From NCBI GenBank assembly GCA_964421875.1, contig CAYQZD010000177.1, positions 1 to 5,863 on the forward strand: a stretch of DNA of 5,863 nt, read 5' to 3'. How positions within the stretch are numbered: the first letter of the stretch is position 1; each line of letters starts with the position of its first letter. The translations under genes and the position numbers were made by a program. Below are positions 1-5,863 of the stretch, one piece after another. The stretch comes from CAYQZD01 sp964421875. Lineage in GTDB: Bacteria; Electryoneota; Tariuqbacteria; Tariuqbacterales; Tariuqbacteraceae. The notes under the pieces are model-generated. The model was not told where the DNA came from. It was given only the letters and a program-made list of their open reading frames with translations, and ran no database searches.

Positions 1-280
1 CCGGGAAAATGCTAATTATTATAGCAAAAATGAAAGATATTTGTCAACACTCTCTGTATAATTTATAGGTAGCATTATCAATTTCTGCTTTTCTATAAGA
101 ACAATAAATCCAGAAACTATATGTTTGATATTCTTTAAAATTACATCAGGTTTTTCAGATCAATTGTTCAATTCTAATCACCCTCCCGAGCCAAAATGTC
201 GGCCAAGTGTCGGCCAAAAGTAAAAGAGGCTTGCAAAATTACACTAATAAGTATCCTGCAAGCCTTTATTTATCTTATAG
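1..280. other. AT-rich spacer without a supported gene
   Basis: This stretch is strongly AT-rich compared with the genes to the right. The only non-random elements I see are an 11-nt tandem duplication (TGTCGGCCAA twice, at 197-206 and 208-217) and a hairpin at 227-265, listed separately as a terminator. The longest plus-strand open frame near the tRNA runs from just after a stop at 59-61 to a stop at 221-223. It has no ATG start and no recognisable protein motif. The position next to the 3' end of a tRNA gene, together with the different base composition, would fit the edge of an integrated element, but no integrase or second tRNA 3'-end copy is visible. Confidence 0.5.
227..265 (-). terminator. 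hairpin terminator downstream of tRNA-Glu
   Basis: A perfect 9-bp inverted repeat, AGGCTTGCA (227-235) and TGCAAGCCT (257-265), is separated by a 21-nt loop. Read on the minus strand, as for the tRNA, the hairpin is followed by CTTTTACTTTT. It begins 15 nt past the tRNA 3' end, the usual place for an intrinsic terminator. On the plus strand it is followed by a weaker T-rich run, so it may also stop rightward transcripts. The loop is longer than in classical terminators, which lowers the confidence. Confidence 0.6.
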
Positions 281-352
281 TAGCGCCAAGGGGAATCGAA
301 CCCCTGTTACCGGCGTGAGAGGCCGGCGTCCTAACCGCTAGACGATGGCGCC
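281..352 (-). tRNA. tRNA-Glu (anticodon CTC)
   Basis: The minus strand folds into a complete 72-nt cloverleaf. The acceptor stem is GGCGCCA with TGGCGCT, a 7-bp stem whose first pair is G-U. The D arm is GTCT, an 8-nt loop, then GGAC. The anticodon stem CCGGC/GCCGG encloses the loop CTCTCAC. A 4-nt variable loop follows, then a T arm AGGGG-TTCGAAT-CCCCT with the canonical TTC sequence. Anticodon CTC reads the glutamate codon GAG. The discriminator base is A and CCA is not encoded, so it must be added after transcription. The gene stands alone, with no other tRNA in the window, and is followed by a hairpin terminator at 227-265. No convincing promoter is visible in the AT-rich DNA upstream. 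Confidence 0.95.
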
Positions 353-485
353 AATATTTTTATAAATTAACTAATATTAAGCGAAAAATCAAATCTGCGC
401 ACGCTTAAATCCGCCCTGATATTCTACAACATTTTCAGATTGTATGGATTTTATCCCGGAAAATCAGCAATTTCTAGAATACTAC

Positions 486-514
486 TTGACAATTACGGAA
501 AATTTATCTATTAT
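486..514 (+). promoter_or_regulatory. sigma-70 type promoter of the 445-residue secreted protein
   Basis: The -35 box TTGACA (486-491) is a perfect consensus. It is followed by exactly 17 nt and then TATTAT (509-514), a 5 of 6 match to TATAAT. Transcription would begin near 521, leaving a leader of roughly 150 nt. The minus-strand operon has a promoter of the same design at 5614-5586. Confidence 0.75.
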
Positions 515-659
515 ATATACGCTTGTTCAGCCTGCTTTGCTGCCTCATCTTTCCGGATCCGGCGGTGTCAATATCTATCCTGCTTCTGATTTACTCCCAT
601 CGCCTCATACATTGCTCCCATATATTCTAAATATCATCTATTCAATTTCAAATTTATCC

Positions 660-665
660 GGAGGA
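660..665 (+). promoter_or_regulatory. ribosome binding site for the 674 start
   Basis: GGAGGA lies 8 to 9 nt before the ATG at 674. This is a strong Shine-Dalgarno sequence and fixes the start so that the protein opens directly with a signal peptide. Confidence 0.85.
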
Positions 666-673
666 CCACTACA

Positions 674-2011
674 ATGCGTTTGTCATTGACCGTAATGGTC
701 ATATTCCTGCTTTTGACTGCGGGAGCTGTTTTTGGGAGTGACGGGACGATGGAAGGGGCGGTAAAGCCCTATAACTCAAGCCCCGAATCCCGCGGAGGTC
801 TTATCCACCAGACCGACAGCACCTACGTTCTCACTCCTATCGAAAGCGCTACCGTCAGCGCCAGCAATGTCTGGCGCGACAACCGGCACCGCGCTTATTA
901 CAACACCAGCACCGGCTGGGCTAACGGCTGCCTGCTGTTCGATGTATCGATGATTCCCGACAATGAGGAAATCACCAGTATGACCTTGAGGTGTTATCTG
1001 GAGGATGCCTACAGCTCCCCTAGAAACAATCCGGTGGTGGATGTTTACTGGGCGGCGAATGATAACTGGACCAGAAGCAGTGTGCAGGCTGGGGCGGTGA
1101 CCACTGACACCCTGCTGGTGGACAGCATCCCATTCAGCGTCTATACCCAGTATTATGATTTTGTCATCGACGTCAGCGCCCACGATTGGTCGATCGACCT
1201 GTTGGACAACTACATAACTCTTATCTTCAAAAACGATGTAACCTACTACAGTTATGTCTATTTCTTCGGCGCTTACGGCACGCCGACCGGCAGCCCTCCA
1301 GAATTGACTATCGTCACCGGACCGGGCTCGGATTTGGTGGTGACTCTCACTCCGCATAACACCCCGATTGTGATACCATCAGGCGGCGGCAGTTTCACCT
1401 TCGACGCTCAAATCGAAAACACCACCAACAACGCCATAAGCTTCGACGCCTGGACCGATGTAATACTTCCCAACGGCGCGACTTACGGTCCGATAATTCT
1501 CCGCACCGGTTTGAACGCGCCCGGAGGCGCCACAATTTCCCGGACGAATTTACTGCAGGTGGTTCCCGGTGGAGCGCCGGGCGGCGCCTATACTTATGTA
1601 GGCAATGTGGGAACCCATCCCGGAACTGTAATAGACTCCGACGGCTTCGATTTCTCAAAACTGATGAGGGACGGCGGCTCGGTTAACCAAGGCCAGGGAT
1701 GGACCTTATACGGCTGGGATGATGAAACTGGCTCAGCTAATCTGCCTGTAAGCTATGACGCGCTGTCCGCTAGCCCCAATCCCTTCAACCCGGAGACAGT
1801 CCTCAGCTTCGAGCTTCAAAATGCGGGCATGGTAAACCTCGCGGTTTACGATGTCAAGGGACGGAATGTCGCCACACTCGCCCAAAGCTGGATGTCCGCG
1901 GGCGCGCATCAGGTTTTGTGGAGCGCATCAGAGATACCCAGCGGCGTCTATTTCGCCCGGCTTAACGCCGCGGGGAAGGTTCATACCTGTAAACTGTTGC
2001 TATTGAAGTAG
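674..2011 (+). CDS. secreted protein with DNRLRE/CBM96-like domain, Ig-like module and C-terminal sorting domain
   Basis: The 445-residue product starts with a signal peptide (Arg2, hydrophobic stretch 5-19, likely cleavage after AVFG at residue 21). Residues about 48-215 resemble the DNRLRE/CBM96 beta-sandwich found in secreted proteins. They show the 'ATVSASN' opening strand, 'GCLLFDVSMIP', 'ITSMTLRCYL', a 'DNWTRSSV' loop, 'DFVIDVSAHDW' and the closing 'PPELTIVT' strand. Residues 221-330 form an Ig-like module that is also present in the 520-residue protein encoded at 3981-5543. Residues 364-445 are a sorting-type domain beginning SASPNPFNPETVLSF and ending in 'IPSGVYFARL...KLLLLK', as in type IX-like (type A) C-terminal signals. 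It therefore probably acts outside the cell or on the surface, perhaps in adhesion or glycan binding, but no catalytic site is visible. It is a single-gene unit with its own promoter and terminator. The domain architecture is clear; the biological role is unknown. Confidence 0.9.
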   Translation: MRLSLTVMVIFLLLTAGAVFGSDGTMEGAVKPYNSSPESRGGLIHQTDSTYVLTPIESATVSASNVWRDNRHRAYYNTSTGWANGCLLFDVSMIPDNEEITSMTLRCYLEDAYSSPRNNPVVDVYWAANDNWTRSSVQAGAVTTDTLLVDSIPFSVYTQYYDFVIDVSAHDWSIDLLDNYITLIFKNDVTYYSYVYFFGAYGTPTGSPPELTIVTGPGSDLVVTLTPHNTPIVIPSGGGSFTFDAQIENTTNNAISFDAWTDVILPNGATYGPIILRTGLNAPGGATISRTNLLQVVPGGAPGGAYTYVGNVGTHPGTVIDSDGFDFSKLMRDGGSVNQGQGWTLYGWDDETGSANLPVSYDALSASPNPFNPETVLSFELQNAGMVNLAVYDVKGRNVATLAQSWMSAGAHQVLWSASEIPSGVYFARLNAAGKVHTCKLLLLK

Positions 2012-2031
2012 ATTATTATTTACTAAGACGT

Positions 2032-2065
2032 AAAAGCCGGGATTCAACCGAATCCTGGCTTTTTT
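2032..2065 (+). terminator. strong intrinsic terminator, probably bidirectional
   Basis: The arms AAGCCGGGATTC (2034-2045) and GAATCCTGGCTT (2050-2061) form a 12-bp stem with one G-U pair and the 4-nt loop AACC. Flanking A-T pairs extend it, and a T run reaches 2065. It lies about 20 nt after the stop at 2009-2011. On the minus strand the same stem is followed by TTTTACG, so it could also end read-through from the convergent operon, which has no other clear terminator. Confidence 0.9.
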
Positions 2066-2074
2066 ATAATATTG

Positions 2075-2102
2075 TGCTGTCGACTCTCCGCAGTCGACAG
2101 CA
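2075..2102. repeat. perfect 11-bp inverted repeat
   Basis: TGCTGTCGACT (2075-2085) and AGTCGACAGCA (2092-2102) are exact reverse complements around a 6-nt loop, CTCCGC. No T run follows on either strand, so it does not look like a second intrinsic terminator. It may be a repeat remnant or a transcript-end structure. Confidence 0.85.
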
Positions 2103-2151
2103 ACTAATTGATTTATAGGTATATGGCGCAGGATGCGGGTAGATTGTCTGA

Positions 2152-2268
2152 AAATGTCATTCTGAGTCCGATGCGAAGCATCGGAGCGAAGAATCTCCAA
2201 TTATAATAACTTATAAATACTATGTTTATGCTAATTGGAGATGCTTCACTTCGTTCAGCATGACATTT
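2152..2268. repeat. palindromic miniature element, GTCATTCTGA type
   Basis: The two halves are inverted copies. The outer block 2152-2165 matches 2255-2268 at 13 of 14 positions, and the inner block 2186-2203 matches 2232-2249 at 16 of 18. The 28 nt between them (2204-2231) form an AT-rich loop. The left half also carries a perfect private hairpin, TCCGATGC-GAA-GCATCGGA (2167-2185), while the right half has only ACGAA at that place. There is no coding capacity, so it would need to be mobilised in trans, if at all. Repeats of this sequence style are, as I recall, scattered through intergenic DNA of many uncultured bacteria. Translated shadows of it read 'HAERSEAS' and 'NEVKHL'. Confidence 0.85.
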
Positions 2269-2356
2269 CTTAGGTTTATTCTCGGACAAACTGCGGAGAC
2301 CCTGCGCCACAATGAGTCGCACCGGCGGCGTATTCTGTCTTCCCCCTTGCCGCGCC

Positions 2357-2833
2357 TTATAGCACCCAGTGAATTATCCCCTCGAAACTCAACACGAATA
2401 TTGCGGCGGCGATTGCCGAGCCTAAGATGATAGTCCAATAGAAGTCGGTTCGTTTAAGCGCCAGTATCTGCGATAAAATCGCCCCGGACCATACTCCCCC
2501 GGCGCAGGGGATTGACACCACCAACACCACCCCTATTTTGCCTAAATTCTGGAAACTGGCAAGTTTACTGCGCTTGACTTTGAGTTCGTGCGCTGTAAGC
2601 CGGTCCCGGTATTTCTTCAGTATCTTCAGTCTGGAGGAGTTTTCTATCAGCGTCCTAACCATAATCGCTAACAGGATATCGCAGCCCAGCGCCACAAAGC
2701 CCACCGTTATCGGCGACGTCCCCATAATCACGCCGTAGGGAAAAGAGCATTTTTTCCCCAGCGTAAACTGGATACAGACCAGGGTGATGAGGATGGCGGC
2801 TTCCCGCAGCAGGCTTTCGGAATCGGTCAGCAT
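2357..2833 (-). CDS. small multidrug export family membrane protein (PF06695-like)
   Basis: The 158-residue product is an integral membrane protein. Hydrophobic segments lie at about 11-26, 33-60 (probably a hairpin or two helices), 98-125 and 131-150. A basic, charged loop at 67-95 (RLKILKKYRDRL and onward) separates the two halves. The segment 'FPYGVIMGTSPI' and the late motif 'VSIPCAGGVWSGAI' match the pattern of the small multidrug export family (COG2426), which usually reads more like 'PLPGTGAWTGA'. The family name rests on weak functional evidence, so the substrate is unknown. AGGA lies 11 nt before the ATG at 2831-2833. The gene follows ltaE after a 60-nt gap with no terminator, so it is probably the last gene of the minus-strand operon. 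Its stop lies upstream of a repeat-rich spacer. Confidence 0.75.
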   Translation of the reverse strand: MLTDSESLLREAAILITLVCIQFTLGKKCSFPYGVIMGTSPITVGFVALGCDILLAIMVRTLIENSSRLKILKKYRDRLTAHELKVKRSKLASFQNLGKIGVVLVVSIPCAGGVWSGAILSQILALKRTDFYWTIILGSAIAAAIFVLSFEGIIHWVL

Positions 2834-2893
2834 AGCGGCCGCTTTCCTGATAATGCGCTAAATCCGGGAAATCCTAAAATCCGCTTGGATATA

Positions 2894-3979
2894 TCAGGCA
2901 AATGTATCCCTTATCATTTTCCCCGTGAATTCGGCTTCCCCCATCGAAACATTGAGGTGGCAGACCGCGCGCATCCTGCCCCCGCCAATATCCAGCGCTA
3001 AGATACCCGCGCTTTTTAGCCTATTAATCACCGCAGCCGCGGTTATCCCGCCGGGCTTGACCCGCCAGATGATAATATTGGTCTGCACCGTGTCCAGGTC
3101 TATTTCGAAGGTATCGCATTCTTTTATCGCTTCGGCGATGAGCCGGGCTTTTTTATGGTCTTCCGTCACTCTTTCCCGGTTATTTTTCACTGCATAGAGC
3201 GCGGCGGCGGCGATAATGCCCGCCTGCCGCATCCCCCCGCCGAACATCTTACGGAAGCGGTGGGCGCGGGTGATGAACTCTTCCGTCCCCAGCAGCATCG
3301 ACCCCACCGGCGCTCCCAGCCCCTTGGAAAAACAGACCGAGACCGATTCGAAATACCGCGCGTATTCTGTCAGCGGTATCCCGCTGGCGGCGGAGGCGTT
3401 CCATAACCGCGCGCCGTCTAAGTGCATCGGCAAACCGTGCCGGTCCGCGACTTCCCGAATGCGTTTAATCTCCTCCAGCGGGAAAATCGTCCCCCCGGCG
3501 CGGTTGTGGGTGTTTTCGATTTCAATCAAGGCGGTCTGGGGGCAATGATACTCTCGCGGCCGGATGAGTTCTTCCACCTGCTCGGCGGTATAGGTCCCGT
3601 TCACGCCTCTAACGAAACGGACAAGCACGCCTGAAAGTAAACCCGGCGCGCCCGATTCGAAGTTGACGATGTGGCACCCCTCCTCGGCGATAACCTCGTC
3701 GCCGGGCTGAGTGTGGGTCTTGAGCGCCACCTGATTGGACATTGTCCCGGAGGCGACATAAAGCCCGCGCGGTTTACCTAACAGCTTCGCTACTGTCTCT
3801 TGCAGACGGTTTACCGTTGGGTCTTCGCCGAAAACATCATCCCCCACTTCAGCCTCCGCCATCGCCCGTCGCATTTCCGGCGAAGGACGGGTAACAGTGT
3901 CGGAGCGCAAATCTATAATCTTAGTCTCAAGTTTCAAGTTCAAGTTCCAAGTTTCGGTTTTCAAGGGTTCGCTTAGCAT
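2894..3979 (-). CDS. ltaE: low-specificity L-threonine aldolase
   Basis: This is a pyridoxal-phosphate enzyme of fold type I (beta-eliminating lyase family) that splits L-threonine or L-allo-threonine into glycine and acetaldehyde in the cytoplasm. The 361 residues contain 'IDLRSDTVTRPSPEM' (22-36), 'VGDDVFGEDPTV' (45-56), 'SGTMSNQ' (77-83), His103 in 'GCHIVNFE' for stacking on the cofactor, and 'HLDGARLWNA' (186-195) with Asp188 and Arg191. Lys219 in 'CFSKGLGAPVGS' is the expected Schiff-base lysine. 'RAVCHLNVS' (337-345) holds the C-terminal substrate-side arginine. All key positions are intact. The family normally begins at the 'IDLRSDTV' segment, so the first 20 residues are an extension encoded by AACTTG repeats. 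The ATG is 1 nt after the preceding stop, which suggests translational coupling, but no good Shine-Dalgarno sequence is visible and the true start may be a TTG inside the repeat. Confidence 0.93.
   Translation of the reverse strand: MLSEPLKTETWNLNLKLETKIIDLRSDTVTRPSPEMRRAMAEAEVGDDVFGEDPTVNRLQETVAKLLGKPRGLYVASGTMSNQVALKTHTQPGDEVIAEEGCHIVNFESGAPGLLSGVLVRFVRGVNGTYTAEQVEELIRPREYHCPQTALIEIENTHNRAGGTIFPLEEIKRIREVADRHGLPMHLDGARLWNASAASGIPLTEYARYFESVSVCFSKGLGAPVGSMLLGTEEFITRAHRFRKMFGGGMRQAGIIAAAALYAVKNNRERVTEDHKKARLIAEAIKECDTFEIDLDTVQTNIIIWRVKPGGITAAAVINRLKSAGILALDIGGGRMRAVCHLNVSMGEAEFTGKMIRDTFA
3923..3966 (-). repeat. AACTTG simple repeat inside the aldolase N-terminus
   Basis: The plus strand carries four copies of CAAGTT (3928-3933, 3935-3940, 3941-3946, 3948-3953), two pairs being separated by one base, and degenerate CAAG/GTTT flanks reaching 3966. 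On the coding strand this is AACTTG repeated, translated as Trp-Asn-Leu-Asn-Leu-Lys-Leu-Glu-Thr. It lies between the upstream stop and the conserved start of the enzyme. Confidence 0.75.
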
Positions 3980-3980
3980 C

Positions 3981-5543
3981 TCATTTCACCAGGAGAATCT
4001 TCCTGGTAACGGATGTTTTATTAAACATCAATCTACAGAAATATACTCCCGAAGGGAAGTCCTCCGCATTCCATCGCGCCTGGATTATCCCCGCGGGCTG
4101 CCATCCTTCGATTAACCGCGCCGCCTCGCGCCCGCCCGCATCATATGTTACCAACGAAACCCGCCCCGGTTCCTGGAGTTCGAAACCGATGACCGTCTCC
4201 GCATTGAAAGGATTGGGAGAAACGGTAACGAGCGGGACGCCCCTATCCGTTGCAGCTTTTAACCCTTCGAATCCCTCGCCCCAGGTGATATTCCAGTCTT
4301 CGACCGGTCCGCCTTCACCTGCCGCCAGTTTTTCAAAGGACAAACACCTATGGTGGTAAACCGAATCGGGATAGATTCCCGCAAACACATTATAGGTGTA
4401 ATCTCCTGCGGGGGCTCGGGCGGGAATATAATACTGCATTGGTCGACTAATGTTTCTTAAAGGTCCTATAAGCTGAGTATAAGGGACATTCAGATGCAGC
4501 GCCCCCGGTCCGATTACGCTGCTGTCGGGCAGGATCATCATATCCCAGATATCGGTGTCCAGAGTAAATCCGATGGGAAAATACATATAGACTCTGAACT
4601 CAAACCAGCCGCCGGCCGCCGGAATCGTTCCCTGAGGATTGTGCCGGGAAAGAATAATATTTAGATGGTTGTATGGTATCCCGTACATTTCAAAACCCCC
4701 GGCGCAATCCGGTGTTCCCTGTATTACAACCATCAACGTGGAGTATTCCGGGTTCCACCCCCGGATATATTCGCACCCGCCCGCAATTTCGCCCATTCCA
4801 ATATTGCTTAAGCGCCTCACATAACCGGTTAGCTGGCCGGCGACCGGGTCGAACTGCATCATCGGCAGATAAGCAGATGATTGACTGAAAATCCAAATCC
4901 AAGGACCGTCGGGAGCGTCGTAGTCGTAAGCCAGCCCGTAAGCGGCTGGCCCCGGCCCTAATTGGCGTAGCAGGTACCCGTTAGTGTCTATCTCATACAT
5001 TTCGCTGGAGAAATTGGCGCAGAAAAAACTTCCCTGCCCGTTGTTGCCGATGGGGCAGTAGCAGCTGCCGCGGGGGAAATCCAGATTGGGCGGGAAAGGT
5101 ATGGTGCGGACGATGGCGGCGGGTTGGGCGGGCAATGGAGAAGGGTCGTACTGGATGATACCTTCCTCCCAGCCCCCGTAGATATAAACTCCGTCAGTGC
5201 AAAGGTCCCGCACTCCCCAGGCTGAATTTGAACCCGCGGGAAAGCTGGTGATGAGCGAATCGCCGTCGTGGTTGACGATATATATCATATTAGGATTGGG
5301 CGATACTCCCCTTCCCGATATCCAGATAAACCTCCCGTCCCAGCAGGTCCCGATGATGCCGTTGTCCCCGGTGAGCGCTTCAGCGCTAAAATTAAAATGT
5401 AAACTCCACATTAAATCGGACTGATTCCCCGCCGCGCCCGAAAACGCTTCCGGCGCAGTATCCGCGTCAGGGGGGAAGCCATTCCCCGGCGCTGAATTCA
5501 CTCCGAGGAATACGAGGAAAACAACAAAACAAAACTTTTTCAT
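3981..5543 (-). CDS. secreted beta-propeller-like protein with Ig-like module and C-terminal sorting domain
   Basis: The 520-residue product opens with a signal peptide (Lys-Lys, hydrophobic 5-15, likely cleavage after VNSA at 18). Residues about 40-290 contain at least five blade-like repeats. They are suggested by 'GTCWDGRFIWISG' (65-77), 'DLCTDGVYIYGG' (113-124), 'QGSFFCANFSSEMYEID' (170-186), 'YGLAYDYDAPDGPWIWI' (202-218) and 'AGGCEYIRGW' (254-263), most followed by 'YEID', 'QYDP' or 'QFDP' type strands. Residues 295-406 are the Ig-like module shared with the 445-residue protein at 674-2011. Residues 438-520 are the sorting domain (VSPNPFNAETVIGFEL to 'FPSGVYFCRL...KILLVK'). GGAGG lies 5 nt before the ATG, and a near-consensus promoter lies upstream. 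It is probably an exported surface or extracellular protein. No catalytic motif is evident, and the propeller call is from repeat pattern only. Confidence 0.88.
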   Translation of the reverse strand: MKKFCFVVFLVFLGVNSAPGNGFPPDADTAPEAFSGAAGNQSDLMWSLHFNFSAEALTGDNGIIGTCWDGRFIWISGRGVSPNPNMIYIVNHDGDSLITSFPAGSNSAWGVRDLCTDGVYIYGGWEEGIIQYDPSPLPAQPAAIVRTIPFPPNLDFPRGSCYCPIGNNGQGSFFCANFSSEMYEIDTNGYLLRQLGPGPAAYGLAYDYDAPDGPWIWIFSQSSAYLPMMQFDPVAGQLTGYVRRLSNIGMGEIAGGCEYIRGWNPEYSTLMVVIQGTPDCAGGFEMYGIPYNHLNIILSRHNPQGTIPAAGGWFEFRVYMYFPIGFTLDTDIWDMMILPDSSVIGPGALHLNVPYTQLIGPLRNISRPMQYYIPARAPAGDYTYNVFAGIYPDSVYHHRCLSFEKLAAGEGGPVEDWNITWGEGFEGLKAATDRGVPLVTVSPNPFNAETVIGFELQEPGRVSLVTYDAGGREAARLIEGWQPAGIIQARWNAEDFPSGVYFCRLMFNKTSVTRKILLVK

Positions 5544-5547
5544 TTTC

Positions 5548-5554
5548 TCCTCCA
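5548..5554 (-). promoter_or_regulatory. ribosome binding site for the 5543 start
   Basis: On the minus strand GGAGGAG precedes the ATG by 4 nt (GGAGG by 5-6 nt, depending on register). This strong site supports the start that gives an N-terminal signal peptide. Confidence 0.85.
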
Positions 5555-5585
5555 GGTTTGTTGTTTAAACCGATATACTACTTTC

Positions 5586-5614
5586 AATATATTAATAAAC
5601 CGCCTGAATGTCAA
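5586..5614 (-). promoter_or_regulatory. sigma-70 type promoter of the minus-strand operon
   Basis: Read on the minus strand, TTGACA (5614-5609) is a perfect -35 box. A 17-nt spacer follows, then TATATT (5591-5586), a 5 of 6 match to TATAAT. The predicted start near 5579 gives a short leader of about 36 nt. It has the same box quality and spacing as the promoter at 486-514, so both secreted-protein units probably use the housekeeping sigma factor. Confidence 0.75.
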
Positions 5615-5691
5615 TAGTCTTACATCTGAAACCATTTAGGCGGCGGAGGCTTCTTTTGCGGAGGGTATTAACCATGCTGTGATATGTATTT

Positions 5692-5784
5692 GTCATTGCG
5701 AATCCGCCAACCGGTGGATGAAGCAATCGGGTGGTAGTTGTGATTATCCTCCGATTGCTTCGGCGCTGTGCGCCTCGCAATGAC
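5692..5784. repeat. palindromic miniature element, GTCATTGCGA type
   Basis: Outer blocks GTCATTGCGA (5692-5701) and TCGCAATGAC (5775-5784) are perfect reverse complements, as are inner blocks GAAGCAATCGG (5720-5730) and CCGATTGCTTC (5751-5761). Between outer and inner block each arm carries its own unrelated hairpin. The left one is ATCCGCC-AACC-GGTGGAT (5702-5719, 7 bp with one G-U) and the right one is GGCGC-TGT-GCGCC (5762-5774). The central loop is 20 nt (5731-5750). It can fold into a cloverleaf-like cruciform and has no coding capacity. It lies about 80 nt upstream of the operon's -35 box. Confidence 0.85.
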
Positions 5785-5863
5785 TGCGAAATTATTGCAG
5801 TAGTAATTTATACTCAGATTCTGTGTTAACTTGAACGATGTGGTATCGACTTGTTCAAAATGA

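Larger units (their letters stand above)
353..673. other. AT-rich spacer with promoter and long leader
   Basis: This divergent spacer separates the minus-strand tRNA from the plus-strand secreted-protein gene. It is AT-rich and contains a strong plus-strand promoter at 486-514, then about 150 nt of pyrimidine-rich leader up to the ribosome binding site at 660-665. The leader contains the perfect 10-bp palindrome CCGGATCCGG (553-562) and repeats of CTCCCAT (594-600 and 615-621) and GCCTCAT (542-548 and 602-608). An 81-codon open frame (444-689) runs across the promoter and is not considered a gene. Confidence 0.6.
2012..2356. other. convergent spacer rich in inverted repeats
   Basis: This 345-nt spacer lies between the ends of two convergent transcription units. 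It contains the bidirectional terminator (2032-2065), a perfect 11-bp inverted repeat (2075-2102) and a palindromic miniature element (2152-2268). Two further inverted matches flank that element: 2085-2094 with 2290-2299 (10 bp), and 2124-2132 with 2301-2309 (9 bp). Open frames on the minus strand here read through repeats and show no protein-like features. Confidence 0.7.
5544..5863. other. upstream spacer with promoter and palindromic element
   Basis: These 320 nt hold the ribosome binding site and promoter of the minus-strand operon, then a palindromic miniature element (5692-5784). From 5785 to the end I see no gene. A short imperfect dyad (TTGAAC 5831-5836 with GTTCAA 5853-5858) is the only structure there. 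A CCGCCT/AGGCGG pair (5600-5605 and 5638-5643) brackets the -35 box but is too short to call an operator. Confidence 0.6.

Overview
The window looks like an intergenic-rich piece of a bacterial chromosome, probably from an uncultured lineage of the Fibrobacteres-Chlorobi-Bacteroidetes (FCB) neighbourhood, such as the Zixibacteria, KSB1 or Eisenbacteria type of candidate phylum. This is inferred from style, not from a marker gene. Two large secreted proteins end in the 'SPNPFN-ETV...' C-terminal sorting-type domain common in those groups. The spacers carry two palindromic miniature repeats of kinds I recall as widespread in uncultured bacteria. The genes are moderately GC-rich, while the spacers at the left end are strongly AT-rich.

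Layout from left to right. Positions 1-280 are AT-rich and hold no gene I can support, apart from a terminator hairpin at 227-265. A tRNA-Glu(CTC) gene lies on the minus strand at 281-352. Positions 353-673 hold a near-consensus sigma-70 promoter (TTGACA, 17-nt spacer, TATTAT) and a leader of about 150 nt. These serve a plus-strand secreted protein of 445 residues at 674-2011, with a signal peptide, DNRLRE/CBM96-like domain, Ig-like module and sorting domain. It ends at a strong hairpin terminator (2032-2065) that should work in both directions. The convergent spacer that follows holds a perfect 11-bp inverted repeat and a 117-nt palindromic element (2152-2268).

The right part is a minus-strand group of three genes read from a second near-consensus promoter (TTGACA, 17 nt, TATATT; 5614-5586). 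They are a secreted 520-residue protein with a beta-propeller-like head, a low-specificity L-threonine aldolase (ltaE) starting 1 nt after the previous stop, and a small integral membrane protein of the small multidrug export family (PF06695). A second palindromic element (5692-5784) lies upstream of this promoter.

The two secreted proteins point toward each other and are related through their C-terminal halves. Both have the same roughly 110-residue Ig-like module followed by the same sorting domain, attached to unrelated heads. They probably use the same export and anchoring route with different surface functions. No direct functional link from the aldolase or membrane protein to the secreted proteins is evident beyond co-orientation and tight spacing.

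I found no CRISPR array, transposase or recognisable defence system. The most unusual structures are the shared tail module, the two repeats with a common four-part cruciform design, and an AACTTG repeat that has become the N-terminal extension of the aldolase.
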